In this document: in pieces, positions 32,852-45,744 of the stretch
Layout: every line of letters begins with the position of its first letter
How positions within the stretch are numbered: position 1 is the first letter of the stretch
NCBI RefSeq assembly: GCF_003473485.1
Contig: NC_053044.1
Location: 51,252,091-51,316,090 of the forward strand
Length of the DNA: 64,000 nucleotides
Direction: 5' to 3'
Origin: Medicago truncatula
Taxonomy: Eukaryota > Streptophyta > Magnoliopsida > Fabales > Fabaceae
Program-made: the position numbers and the translations under genes
The notes under the pieces: generated by a model
Told to the model about the DNA's origin: nothing
The model's input: the letters and a program-made list of their open reading frames with translations, nothing else
Database searches by the model: none

Positions 32852-35800
32852 ATGAACCTTGCTGCTCTTTTAACTTCTGCTGGAATTAATATCATTGTGT
32901 GTGTGGTACTTTTTTCACTTTATTCAATATTAAGAAAACAACCAAGTAATGTTAATGTCTACTTTGGAAGAAGACTAGCCACTAGGTCTTCGACAAACGT
33001 CGACATTTCCTTGGAAAGATTTGTTCCCTCTCCTACATGGGTCATGAAAGCATGTGATACCACTCAAGATGAACTTCTTAATATTGGAGGTTTGGATGCT
33101 GTAGCTTTTAACAGGATGATTATCTTCAGGTTGTTCAATCCTTCTTAAATTTAATTCTTTATATATGCCATTTGTTTAGTGGAAGAACTTAAAACGTACA
33201 ATATTGTTATGGCCAGATTAATATATATGTAGATATTGACATTTAAAGATGACATATATATGTGTGGTAAGTGGTAACATATATACCATATACAATGCTT
33301 GTTACCACATGTACAAGAGATCATTTTCTTATACAACAATTTGTTCATTAATAATTGGAATTGAGACCGATGAATTTGTGCTTAGATAATTAGAAGTGAA
33401 GCATATAACTCATCAAGTATCTAAAATAGCTTCTAGGTGATGTTAAACCCAAATGTGTTGTATCTTTTAGGGAGTTTTATCATCTTTTCATTTTAGTATG
33501 ACAGATTTGTCTAACTTACTTATTTACTTGTATGAGATTTATATATATGCTTTCAGTACCATGGTTACTATAGAAATTAAACCCAATTTTAATCACAAAT
33601 TTAATAGCACATCAAATAAAAAAAATAACCAAGTGAAAATGAATTTTACAGTACATTCTGTGATTTTACTAACTATTGATACTGCTACTTTTTTTCCTTC
33701 AGTATACGAGTATTTTCTGTTGCTGCTATCATTTGCAATATATTAGTGCTTCCGGTGAATTACTATGCTGATCACAGGATGCATACAGACATACCTTTTG
33801 AGTCACTAGAAGCATTTACCATAGAGAATGTTAAGGAAGGATCCAGATGGTATGCACAATGTCTTATTTTTTGTATGGAAGTGTTCATCATATGAGTGTA
33901 GTTCAAATAGCAAATAATGGGTAGAGGCTAAGGAAATAATGAACAAACAATAGAATACATAGATAAATATGCTTATGACACTTCATATATTGTTTGAACA
34001 ACAAAATATATGGATACATCACATATCCGATCAGATGGTGTATCCGGAGTAGTGCCAAGAGATACAAAATCACTGCACCAGAAGAATGAGACAAATGCCA
34101 TAACAACTATACAACCAAGTAAAAAAAAGGAAGATTTGTCACACAAAAACAAGCCTGCTAAAACAACATCGATGTGAACCACAAACTTCGTCTACAAAAA
34201 CTAACAGGCCCTAAACACAGCAAAGTATCAGCCATGGGGAACAAAAACCCTGCTAACCACCAGCACAAAAAGTAGAAGCTGAAACCGAACCATAGCGGCA
34301 GAGAGATTAAACATGCTGGCAATGCACGCCAATATTTCAAAACAAAGGCAAATTTCTAAAAAACACAACAATAGCTCCGAAATGGAACATTAATCATCTA
34401 GCCAAACAACTTATAGATCCCATGACCATTTGTTGAAATTTGGGGCCTAAATCATCCTTACAAAACCAGCTTGTAAGGTTTGTAAGGTGAGGAGTGCCTC
34501 CTCTTTATAAACACTTCTCAAGAGTCCTATCTATCCGATGTGGGACTAAATCCACCCCTCAAAGCCAACACAAGGAAGGTGTTGGTGGCTGCAATTAAGG
34601 CTAACCAAAGGTCGCAATTTAGGCGACTTGGTGCGGGAATTTCCAACACCGTTCAATAAAATAAACAATGTGATGCCTTCATTCTACCCAAAAGTAAAAT
34701 AAATATTTCAATGTGCTCGATCTGTGTGCTTGAGGTCGAGAAAGATGCTTCATTTATTGTAAAATAAATTGTGTTTTTTATGTTAACCTTTCTCCCAAGA
34801 ACAGCAAGAATGGTTCAGTGACTCGGTCTTTTTCCTCTCATTATTTTTATCCCTTCCAATTTCAGATGTTTATGCATTGATTGGTAATTCAAGAATATTC
34901 ATACAAACCATGGTTACTTATAGTTTTCATTCTTTTTCTTGTTGTCAGGCTTTGGGCTCATTGTCTTGCATTATACATCATAACATTGACAGCTTGCTGT
35001 CTTCTTTATTGTGTAAGGATATGATCTTACATGTCTTTATTGCGTTACCTAACAAGTTTTTTCTCCCATGGTAAATATGACTTATATTGTCCGATTAATT
35101 AACTAGAAATCATGTCCAGGAATACAAGAGCATTACTAATTTGCGGCTAGCACATTTCACTGAATTGCCTCCAAAACCAAGTCATTTTACTATTCTTGTC
35201 CGAGGAATACCCTGGTCTTCTGAGGAATCATATTGTGAAGCTGTGAGGAAGTTTTTCACATTTTACCATGCATCAACATATTTGTCACACCAAATCGTGT
35301 ATAAGTCCGGTTCTGTTCAGAAGCTGAAGGTCTGCCTCTTATCTTTAAATATTTTTATTTCTATTGAGACTACATTTTACTTAATGCTTTCTTTATTCTA
35401 AATTAATTGTGTAAGTTTTTAAGCTCTGTTTGTCTATGTCACATTTTGTATTGTCTTTAATAATTAATGTATGTGTATGTAGTAAAAATTGTTTGCATTT
35501 CTCTCTTGCAAGAATTCAAATTGATATGGAGTATAAGAGATACTCCTACTCTTGTACAAATAAGGCATTACATTCAAAGACAATCTACAGGATTGTCATA
35601 CCAATCAATTATATGAAAAAGTGCATTCAAAGTACAAATGCCTACACGCTTCTTCCTCCCTGGAACTAAATGCACAGTTGCTTTCACGCTCCACAGCAAG
35701 CCGTCCTTGGTGTACTAATGCTTCTCTCGTTGCGAGCCTATTGTGAAAGAGTCTCCATGCAAACAACCTTTAATTTTGAAGGAACTGAGCTGCACCAGAT

Positions 35801-38800
35801 TTTTTTTAACACTAGTCCCATCTCATTTTTTACTGTTAAATAATTGTTACTCTGCAGCTAAATTGTGTACCCGGACCTGACAGATTAACCTCCTGCCACA
35901 TCTAGCTTCCACACCCACCTGTCATGCTCCCTTCAGTTCCGTGAAATCTCCTGCAACAAAATTTATAATTCTCTGCTTAGCAATTCCTCCCAATCGAATA
36001 ATCGCCGCCTTAAATTCCACTGCCACAACCACAATTCTCCGCTCCACTGTCCCATCTCTGATACAGTAGCATACTTATTCTCTGCAACTGAGTACAACCT
36101 CGGATATACATGCATTAGTGGTTCCGGTCCCACCCATTTATAGTGCCAATTTTAATTTTCTCTCCTCTGCCAAGCCTTAAACTAATGCCATCAACAAACT
36201 AGTTTGCTCCATTGTTTAATGTTGTTCCCAACTCCACCAAAGCGATTGTTTATTGTCTGCAGCTTCATCTTCTCCATTCATGATAGCTTCACTAAGATTC
36301 CCATACCTGTATTTCAGAAAGTTATGCCGTATGCTATCTGTATCAACAAGCATCCTCCATCTCCACATTGCCAGTAAAGCTATATTGAAAGCCTCAGGAT
36401 TCTTTATTCCCAAGCATCCTCCATCCCATCGGACACACCTTTTGGAAGAATATAGATTGACATTCATTTATATCATATACATAGTGTTTCTTAATATCTA
36501 CGGTGTTCCGTAACAATGGATTGGACCTCTTTTATGTTCTTTGAGTTGTCATTCATGATATTTATTCTTTAAAGTATTTTATAATAAATTTTTACCATTC
36601 GTCTGTTTTTTGGCATAACTACTATTTAAACTTTTGTTTCTTTTAAACTTCTTCTTCTAGGATGATGCAGGATATATATGTAAGATGTTTGGTGATGGTG
36701 TGGGACAGACTTGTAAGCCAAGCATGTGCATGGTACAATGTTACTTTTGTGGAGGAACAAATAATTTTAAGATTATCTCTAGTAGAGAAATAGATAGCAT
36801 ACATTCGAGAACAGGCTTCAGGGACATGCATCTGGTTGCAAGACAAAAGGTCAATTTTCTAGCTGAGTTGGTTTATATATGTTAGGGTTAAATATGTTTC
36901 GTACCAATCAAATTACCATATTTTGTTTCTTCATCTCTATAAAAAAATTGCCATTTTTAAACAAAACATGTTTAATTATTTTTCAACTTTGTAATTTTGG
37001 AAGAACAAAAAAATACGATTTTCTTTTATGGAGATGAAAAACAAAATACATTTAACCCTATATGTTATGATTGTGATTTATGAAATTACATGCAGACATC
37101 TTTCATTTCTATAATTTTGCAAACTATGATTTTTTTTTTTTTTTTTTAAAACTCGATATCCGACTCAAGAACTAATTATGATATTAAGAAATCTATTGCG
37201 ATTTGGCATAGATACAAGAACCTCTTTTAATTACCATATCTATAAACTCATGGAATTAACAATTTATGCTCAAACTTGGGTCTCTATTGCAGGAATGTGC
37301 AGCTGCATTCGTGTTCTTTAAAAGTAGATATGCTGCTCTTATGGCTGCCCGAAATCTTCAAGCATCAAATCCTATGTTATGGGTGACCGAACAAGCTCCC
37401 GAACCATGTGATGTTTACTGGTCCAACCTTTGCATCCCATACAGACAACTATGGCTTCGAAAGATATTCACATGGGGGGTTTCTACCACCTTCATGATTG
37501 TATTCCTCGCCCCTGTCACATTTGTACAAGGCTTGACTCAACCTGAAAAGCTTGAGAAAATGTTCCCATTCCTGACAGAGATACTTAAAACGTAAGATAT
37601 TGCACACACAAGGGTCAAATATTACCTGCTTCTATATTTTTTATCTTTTATCTTTTATCTTTTTTATTTTTTTTTATTTTTTATCTTTTGACAATACATA
37701 TAGATCATTTTTATTCTTTCTATGGTTGAGTTTGGTTTATGGCCTTGTTGTTTTTATTTTATTTTTCTTCATTATAAGAAAATTACAGTGTGCCTTAAAT
37801 GACTATTATTACCATGGTTTCAAATCGCGGTCCACATCTGCAACTGCGACCGCTAATATCGCTGATGTGGTAGCCTCTACATCGTCATCGCAATTGCAGT
37901 GTGATCTAAAATCACTTGTATGCTTGCATCATAACTGCATCAAACAATTTCGGCCATGTTTGTTCAAATCTTCTCACCAAAATATAAAATTTCAGAACCC
38001 CAAATGTCAGTCTACTTCATATCTAATGACAAATCTTACCTTCAATAGTCTCTCAACTATGTATTGCAATCACCTCCCAATCAGTATTTACAGAGCAAAC
38101 AGAGACTGTTATATTGTTGGTAAATAGTGTCGTGGCGGTGCTACTAGTCTGTGAAAATTAACAATCACTTCACACCGCAATAACCACAATCGCAACGACT
38201 GCAACCACATCCGAGACCACAACCACAATTTAAAACCATGATTATTACCTGAGACGTCAATATAGTTAGAATTATTTTCATAATTGTGTTGCCTTTACAT
38301 GTCAGTTTATCAAAAGAAAGAATTTGGAAATATAGAGAATTTACAACGTTGGTTTTTGTCAGGACTGTCATCATTATGCATGATAAATACACCGTGGAAC
38401 TTCATTTTAGTAAACCTGTTTTGAGAAGAGAGAAAAAGATGCATTGTAACATAAATTAATTGTAAATTATGATTTATCCATGGTATGTAGAATATTATAT
38501 AGGAGTTTGAAATTTTTAAATGTTATAAATTCATTGAAAAGTTAAAACAATATTTTTTTCCCAGGAAATTTATGGTTCAACTGGTATCTGGTTACTTGCC
38601 AAGTGCGATTTTGGTTTTATTTTTAATTGGTGTTGGACCAGTGATGATGTTACTTTCAGCAGTTGAAGGGCCAATTTCCCGTAGCGGCAAGAAGAAAAGT
38701 GCATGCTGCAAAGTTGTGTATTTCACCATTTGGAATGTGTTTTTTGTCAATGTTTTTACCGGGTCTATTATCAGTCAACTATCAGTGTTTACTAGTATAA

Positions 38801-41800
38801 CAGAACTACCTGCCCAATTGGCAAAGGCAGTCCCAGCTCAGGTGAAGTATTCATGTTCCAAGATGATAAATGACAAATTCCTATTGTAAATTATACACCC
38901 TTTGTTGTATAAATTATGATGTACTCAATCTTCAGTGATTTGCTATATTAACTATAGTATATTTTTTTCTTTCTTGGCATACAGGTTACGTTCTTCACAA
39001 CATATGTTTTATCATCTGGTTGGGCAAGTCTAGCATTTGAGATTATTCAACCGTTTCCTCTTTTTTGTAACATGTTCCAAAGATTAGTACTATGTTCTGG
39101 TAAAGATTCATACAACGGAACTCTAACTTTTCCATACCATACAGAAGTTCCAAGGATCCTTCTATTTGGATTTCTCGGGTTCACATGTTCTATTCTGGCA
39201 CCCCTGATACTGCCCTTTTTATTGTTCTACTTTTTCCTAGCATACCTCGTTTACCGTAACCAGGTTAGACTTTCACCGTGTTATTGTGTTCTTTTGTTCA
39301 CCAAGCTGTCGTTTCAGTCTTAAGTTTACATGTAGTTGAGGCCAAGACTTGATATGATAATTTTATACATGTTATTGTCATACCACTTTATGAATCATTT
39401 CATGAAAATATAGTAGCTAGAAGTGGATATCTTGTTAACTTGTGCATCAAGTTATCTCATAAGCTGTATATCACATTTGTCTTTGTTCAAGAAATCTTTT
39501 CTTGGAGCTCCTTAATATATTTTAGAACACGAATACATTCTAAAGTCCTGCAATGAGAGATTATGATTATAAAATTCAGCTACATTGATTACATTTTAAG
39601 ATCTTTTTGGCAACTATAGAAATTAGAAAAGTTGCATGGCTTGATTCGTAAGTAGAATCTGATTATTTGGTTTGTTATGTGACACTCTCTGCATTAAAAT
39701 TACCCAAGTGAAGAGGATTTAAAAGAGTGATCCAAAATAAATAAGTTGATTAAGTAACAGTGTTTTAGTTGTTTCTAGTGTAATACTATACTTTTAATGC
39801 ATTGATTGTATTAATATACGAATGTATTGACCGAATATAGTTGATCATCCAAAGAGTTTGACCGAATATAGACCAGTTTGTCTAGCGAGCTGCATGTATA
39901 AGATTATACCGAATATAGACCAGTTTGTACTAGCAAACAGATCGAAGGGAGTCTTAGGGAAATTGATTTCTAAAAATCAAACAATTTTTGTTCAAGGTAG
40001 AGATTTAGTAGACGGTGTGGTAGTACTAGTAGTCAATGAAATTATTGATTTGGCAAAAAGTAGAAAAGTGTTTGCTTCTGAAAGTCGACTTTGAAAGAGC
40101 ATATGATTCGGTTAATTAGAAATACTTGGAATTCGTGCTTCAAAGAATAGGAGGTATTTATCAATATGGGGAGGGTGGTTCTAATAAATTCGGTATTAAA
40201 TAATCTTCTGTTATATCACCTCTCTTTTTATGAAGCCCCCAAGAAGGTAATAAGGAAATTAATTCAAATTCAAAAAAGATTTTTGTGGGGTGGAGGGCCG
40301 GGGCATAGGAAGATAAACTGAGTCAGTTTGGAAAAGGTATATCTTCCAAAGAAGAGGGAGGCCTTGGAGTAAAGTATTTGCATTTATTTAATTTATGCTT
40401 TTCGAGAAAGGGGTGTGAAGATGCTTATAGGATTCTAATGCTCTTTGGCATGACTTAATCAAATTTCAGTATTGAAGGATTGAGAAAAGTTGTAAAGTCC
40501 TGAAGGGTTAATTAGTGGAAGATGTGATTCATTATGGTGGAGAGATTTATGTTGAATTGGCAGGGAGTTTGACGTCAACTCAAACTGGTTTTCGACGGTG
40601 GGAGAATACACTTTTTTGGAAGGATTTGTGGATAGGGGAGCAGCCCCTGTATATCAGATTTCCTCGTTTGTGTTGTGTTGTAAATGACAAATCTATTTCC
40701 ATGGCAGATAAATGGTCATGGCAGGTTGGTAGTTGTGTATTTTCTTGGAGCTTGAACAACATTTTGAATAACGTTTGACAGTGTGGAAACTGCTGTTTTT
40801 TGAGAAGTCTGGTACGGAAGGTTCGTCCGTGGGTCGAAGAGGCAGATTCTTTTGTTTGGCTACCTGAATCGATGAAGTGTTTTACTGTGAAAAGCTGCTA
40901 GATGCTGTTGTCTAATTTCCGGACAGTTGAGGACATGGACGGTGACTTTTTGGCAGCTGTGAGACAACTATTGATAACATTGGTACCTTAAAAAATTTGT
41001 GTTTTTGGTTGGCGATTGCTTCAAGAGAAAATGACAATAAGATTCATCAGCAAAGTTGTGTTTTTTTCTTTAATGAAATCGAGACAGAGGGACATTTGTT
41101 TGTAATGTATCCGAAAACCAAGGAGATTCGGAATTTGATTTTTAAGTGGATGAAGTGGAATGCAATAGGATGGCGTGAAGAGTTGATAGAAAAATTCCTT
41201 GTTGTTCAACTCAGTCGGAAAAGGGAAGAGAGGTAAAAGAGTTTCTCATTTAATTTGTGTAACAACGTTGTGGACGTGTGGTGCATATGGTTGGAGAAAA
41301 ATGATGTCCTTTTAAATGGAAAAGTGGCTAATATTTCGGAGCTAGTGGATCGTATAATTCATTTTCCATGGTCTTGGTTTATTTGTGTTGCTTCAGGGTT
41401 CTGGAGCTGCTATTATTTATTTCAGATGGTGTTTTTTGTGTTAATTCCTGTTTTATAATGTTCCAGATGGCATTGAGGAGTAGAATTAGTTTTCTATGTT
41501 GTTTTACTACCTTTTAGTTGTCCTGCTTCTGCTTTTTTCTGTGGGGAATGTAGTGCTTCGGTTTGTTTTTTATACGCACTTCATGGTTATTTTGTTCTTA
41601 ATAAAATTCTGCTCAGTATTAATAAAATTTTGCTTATAAGAAAAAATTATTGGAATGTTTGCTAATTTTTTTTATATTATGTAAAAGCTTCAATTTAATA
41701 TCATTTGCAGATCATCAATGTGTATATTACAAAATATGATGGTGGCGGACAATTATGGCCTATTGCTCACACCACGTCGATCTTTTCATTACTTGTGGCA

Positions 41801-42355
41801 CAAGTTATCGCACTTGGGGTGTTTGGACTAAAACGATCAACAGTTGCAGCTGGATTTACAATTCCATTGTTGATCGGTACCGTTCTATTTAATCAATATT
41901 GTAGGCAACGATTTCTTCCTGTATTTAAGAACAATGCAGCACAGGTACAGTCTCTTACTCTCAATATATCACCCCCCACTCCATTATTTCTCATTATCAT
42001 ATTTGAAATTAAGAAACTTTTTATTTTAGGTTCTTATTGACATGGATCACAGAGATGAAACTTTTAGAAGGATGGAAGAGATTTATCATCAATTGCATTC
42101 AGCCTATTGCCAATTCAATAATACTAGCCCTCCTCAATCTGAATGTTTCAGTTATTCAGGGGACATTTCAGAACGTGTTCAGAGTCTTCATACTCCAAAA
42201 GATTTAGAGACAGGTTTGTATCTATTCAATGCTGGTATTTACCCTTATATTTATAATTAAAGATATGATTGAAAATTTGACAATGTTTTTTTAATTATGT
42301 TTTAGGCAAAAAAATCATGCAACCAGAAATGTCATGGCCAATTGTTCGTCGATAG
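32852..42355 (+). CDS. CSC1/OSCA-family hyperosmolality-gated channel, RXW8-like
   Basis: Eleven exons close in frame to 736 residues: 32852-33129, 33703-33849, 34949-35012, 35120-35329, 36661-36849, 37293-37591, 38565-38841, 38985-39263, 41711-41944, 42030-42213 and 42306-42355. The start MNLAALLTSAGINIIVCVV and landmarks YSILRKQP, VLPVNYY, LWAHCLALYIITL, VRGIPWSSEESYCEA, CYFCGG, FVFFKSRYAA, SNPMLWVTEQAPEP, NLCIPYRQLWLRKI, FTIWNVFFVN and FPYHTE match Arabidopsis RXW8 as I recall it. The order is an N-terminal membrane region, a cytosolic loop, then the DUF221/RSN1-type membrane core. Relatives are calcium-permeable or mechanosensitive channels; a role in osmotic sensing is inferred. A 5'-UTR intron is possible (about 32475-32770). 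Introns 2, 4, 5, 6 and 8 contain transposable elements, yet every exon and splice site is intact. Confidence 0.93.
33900..34370 (-). mobile_element. LINE 3'-region fragment in RXW8-like intron 2
   Basis: Read on the minus strand this is T/G-rich sequence with phrases such as TGTGCTGGTGGTTAGCAGG and ACTCCGGATACACCATCTG. It resembles the 3' untranslated part of plant L1 elements such as the one at 21170-21840. There is no coding domain, so the assignment is tentative. Confidence 0.4.
34431..34648. mobile_element. Solo-LTR-like unit, 218 bp (TRIM-like)
   Basis: It begins TGTTGAAATT and ends AATTTCCAACA, giving the TG...CA ends of an LTR. It is flanked by CCATT (34426-34430) and CCGTT (34649-34653), a 5-bp duplication with one mismatch. 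A TATA-like TTATAAACAC (34505-34514) and the phrase CCGATGTGGGACTAAATCCA are internal. It lies in intron 2 of the RXW8-like gene. Confidence 0.6.
35560..36460 (-). mobile_element. L1-type LINE fragment in RXW8-like intron 4
   Basis: The minus strand reads GGCLGIKNPEAFNIALLAMW near 36390-36430. Closer to 35600-35780 it reads RLFAWRLFHNRLATREALVH and CRHLYFECTFSYNW, the zinc-binding RT-associated domain. The copy lies antisense to the host gene and is truncated at both ends. Confidence 0.8.
36885..37058. mobile_element. Mutator-type MITE, GGGTTAAAT family, in RXW8-like intron 5
   Basis: The tips GGGTTAAATATG and, reversed, GGGTTAAATGTA are inverted repeats. Flanks 36876-36884 and 37059-37067 are both TATATGTTA, a perfect 9-bp duplication. 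It is 174 bp and non-coding, in the same terminal family as 6770. Confidence 0.85.
37813..38240. mobile_element. hAT-like MITE in RXW8-like intron 6
   Basis: The ends CATGGTTTCAAATCGCGG and, reversed, CATGGTTTTAAATTGTGG are inverted repeats. The 8-bp duplication ATTATTAC occurs at 37805-37812 and 38241-38248. Sub-terminal CGCAA/TTGCG-rich phrases are present in inverted orientation. Length 428 bp, no gene. Confidence 0.72.
39840..41640 (+). mobile_element. Internally deleted L1-type LINE in RXW8-like intron 8
   Basis: The frame EYRPVCLASCMYKII, then GKLISKNQTIFVQGRDLVDG and NEIIDLAKSRKV, is reverse-transcriptase sequence. It breaks and resumes with SLEKV and EGGLGVKYLHLFNL further on (about 40320-40400), showing that the RT core has been deleted. 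A short direct duplication (CCGAATATAGACCAGTTTGT, at 39861 and 39909) is visible. The 3' region ends near AATAAAATTTTGCTTATAAG AAAAAA. Sense orientation to the host gene. Confidence 0.78.
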
Positions 42356-44541
42356 TTCAATTTTGTAGAAATCAATCATAGACTTGTAAATTTTATGAGA
42401 ATCATGCATGGTGATTGCTACAAATGGAGGTTGTGCACATGTAAATTTAGATATCTCGATCCAAATGCCTATGTAATTATCTTTGTAATTACATATTATA
42501 GGAATCAGTTTCTCTCCACAGTGAATATCTTTGTAATTATCCTCTTTTCTATGTAATTGTAAATATTCATGTCGAAATAATTATTCAAATGCTATATTTT
42601 CTATAAGTCAAAAAGTAACACTTGTATAGACAGACCCCCATATATAAATCATTTGGACATATTCACACAAATTGAAACATGGAAAATAGAAAAGGTTCTA
42701 CTAATTAGTATTTTTTTTTTAAATGATTTAATGATTTATTGTTGTTGTTCATATTTTTGTAATCATACAAATATTTCTCTAAGTCAAAAATAAAACTCTA
42801 TTTCTTTCTATCATGAATGTAATCAAAATATTTTTCCAAGAAAATTCTCAACATGGCATCAGTATTTGCGATTCACGAACATGTCGCAAGACTTTACTAC
42901 TCAAACTGCGTTATATACTCATCATCAATACATTTGGCTTTTGCTTATGGAGCGATATTCTTTATTCGAGATTGCAATCCCGAATAGAATGAGGATTTCT
43001 ATTTTAAACTTCTAAACTAATGTCCTAAAAGCACTTGTTAGCATTTTCTTTATATTATCATTCGACACGTTTGAAACAAATAAAGTGGGCCAAGGTCGGT
43101 TATAATTTTCTTGGAAACAATATATTGTCCAACATTAAAAAATTGTATGAGCCATTCTGAAGCATATAAGGAATAAGAAATACAATTAACGAGTACAAAA
43201 CACGTTTGTCAGTCTAAGGGTGGGACTGAAGTTTGACAAGTTTTCATGTTAGTGAGTGTCATTATCATTGCATAAACAAATAATTAGGCAATTCCAAATT
43301 TCAATTAATTATATATATATATATGATACGGATTAAAATTTGTTTAGTATCAGAATCCAGATAGAAGGGGACTTGTTATTATAAAAAGAATTTCACATGA
43401 ATAATTTAATTTGACAAGAGAATTTGTCGTTTGGCTATTGTCAAGGTTAGGGAATGCCCTGCCGATAGGGCTTTAATCACGGATTATGTTATTTTGTTTC
43501 ATACATGCTCAATTTTTAATGATTATATTAAATTCTGTAAGGTATCAAGTTTTTTAAATTCCTTTGTATTATGTTGTAGGATTGTTCTCTAGTGTTTTTT
43601 CTGGCTGCGGGATATTCCCATGTACTTTACAGAGCATATCATTCATATTTGTAATTGTTTGTTGTTTAAGCAACTAATAGTTGTATTAGTTTATTAAGCA
43701 AACTCTTTTTGAGATGTTTGTTTTTACTACTTAAGCAAAGAGGGGATGAGAGAATATTCTGTGTAACTATATATGTAGTCATTGTTGAAAGGATTAGATG
43801 CTCATTTTAACATAAAAGTCAACGAATTCTAACAAATCATGACCTTGCTTACATAACAATATCCTTAGTCACCAAAAATTCATCTAAAAATAATACGTAC
43901 AACTGTAATGAACCACACACACATATATATATATATACACACACACTCAGTGAGAGCCAGGATAGGAGTATACGTGAGCTTTTATATGATTGTGACCTCT
44001 TTGACTTTATAAGCAAACAAGTCAAAAATGGTAGCGGTTGGTCCATAGACTTCAATATTATTTTTTGCTGGACGTGATAAACGATGATGTTTAGTTGAAT
44101 CATCTATCGGTTTGTTTGTCCTATAATTTCTCTATATTTCACACTAGTTAGAAGCTGATAACTATAGCAAGAATATGTGAATATCGTCTGAAAATGAATG
44201 GGAGGTTTATATTCCATGTAATTAACAATCTACCAACCTTTTCCTTTCCTTTGTTGGCATCTTTCAAATTAAACTACATTTTTTTTATATGCGAAAGAGA
44301 AAGTTAATATTTGTAAGACAAAAAATACTTGGCAAATTAATATTAATATGATATAATTCAATTATGTTAAAAGAGATGTTACATTTAACAACTTTTAAAA
44401 TTCATTCAACAATATTGATGACAATAAAAAGTAAAAGCGCACTATATATTTGGGTTATAGTATTTATTATACTCTTCTTTATCTTTTTTTTTAGAATGAA
44501 CTCAACAGTAGGTTATTTAAGAATGCTCTATTTCTCAACTA
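42356..44541. other. Intergenic; RXW8-like 3' end and no other gene
   Basis: The first few hundred bases probably hold the RXW8-like 3' UTR. The rest is AT-rich with a TA microsatellite (43307-43325) and a CA/TA microsatellite (43908-43950). No coding exons were recognised. Confidence 0.4.
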
Positions 44542-44810
44542 CTCCCTCTGTTCCTTTTTAATTGTCACATTTTGATTTTTTACATAAATCAAGACACTAA
44601 ATGTATTTCACTACATTTGATACAATAACTTGTGTTTTGCCTATAATATCCTTAATTATTTAATATCATATTTCATATTCTCTCTGCAATAAATTACTAA
44701 CGGTATTATAGGAAAAACAACATTTAATATTACATTGAACTTTGAAAGTGACAGTTAATTAGAAATAAAAAATTTATGTAAAAGTGACAGTTATAAAGGA
44801 ACGGAGGGAG
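44542..44810. mobile_element. Stowaway MITE (Tc1/mariner type), 269 bp
   Basis: It starts CTCCCTCTGTTCCTTTTTAA and ends TATAAAGGAACGGAGGGAG, with the classic Stowaway terminal CTCCCTC and TA on both flanks (44540-44541, 44811-44812). No coding capacity. Confidence 0.88.
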
Positions 44811-44844
44811 TACTAGATAAAGTAAAGTTTTACTCTTTGTTTTA

Positions 44845-45060
44845 GTCTTTGTGGTGGCTAAAAGCTAGAAAGGCCAATTTTATTTTCGGTATTCATTTGT
44901 GGTGGTCGAACTCTCTTATGTGTTTGAACATCGGCTATCATTTTTGTGGTTTTTTGACAGAATCTTTGTATATTTCGTGGTAGTTTCGGTACGTCTTGTG
45001 CTAAGGCAATTGCTCTGTTAGTGTTAATATAATTCATTTTAGCTTGTTAAAAAAAAAATA
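44845..45060 (+). mobile_element. LINE 3' tail fragment
   Basis: T/G-rich sequence (GTGGTGGCTAAAAGCTAG, GTGGTAGTTTCGGTACGTC) runs into GTTAATATAATTCATTTTAG and an A tail at about 45049-45059. This is the form of plant L1 3' ends. No coding sequence. Confidence 0.45.
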
Positions 45061-45212
45061 TTGTTTGCCCATTCGTAAAAAAATGCGTATTTCTTTTTTG
45101 AATATGACGACATATTGTTACAAGAATATGGAGTAGTGCATGTATAAAATCAGTTTTTATTTCCGTAATATCAACACACATACACTTAATATATAAACTT
45201 AGTTATGTTATT

Positions 45213-45736
45213 TAGGGTTGGGAATAGGCCAAGCTTTGATAGGCCTGAGTCTGGCCTACGAAAAAATTTGCAGGTCTGAGCCTGGCCTATGGCCTTTCAT
45301 AGGCCTATTTTTTTGGCCTGATCTGGCCTATTTAAAAGCCTAGCCTAGCCTAGCCTGAAAGCCTATTTACAGGCCTACTTACTATTAAAGTCACTAAACA
45401 TTCCATTTTATCTACTTTTAAATAGGCTTAATAAGCCTTAAAGCCTATTTCAGTGTAAGACTTGTCTATCACTACTATAAGGCCTTAAAAGCCTATTTCA
45501 TTATAAAGCTTTAAAGCCTATTTAAAAAGTCCACTATGAAGCCTAACATGCATAAACAGGCCGGCCTATTAGGCTTCATAGGCTTTTTTGATAGCCTAAG
45601 TCTGGCCTATTTACTTAAATAGGCTTTTTTAAAAAGCATAAGCCTAGCCTTTTTAATAAACAGGCCAGGCCAGATCAGGCTTAAACAGGTCAGGCCATAG
45701 GCCCCTGTAGGCCGGCCTGGCCTATTCCCAACCCTA
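45213..45736. mobile_element. hAT-type non-autonomous element, AGGCCT-rich, 524 bp
   Basis: The ends TAGGGTTGGGAATAGGCC and GGCCTATTCCCAACCCTA are perfect inverted repeats. The 8-bp duplication ATGTTATT lies at 45205-45212 and 45737-45744. The interior is packed with AGGCCTA, GCCTATTT and TAGGCTT words in both orientations. TIR form and duplication length fit hAT. Confidence 0.85.
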
Positions 45737-45744
45737 ATGTTATT

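Noticed and set aside
36685..36885. Separate small genes within the channel locus
   Set aside because: These frames are individual exons of the RXW8-like gene; splice phases join them exactly.
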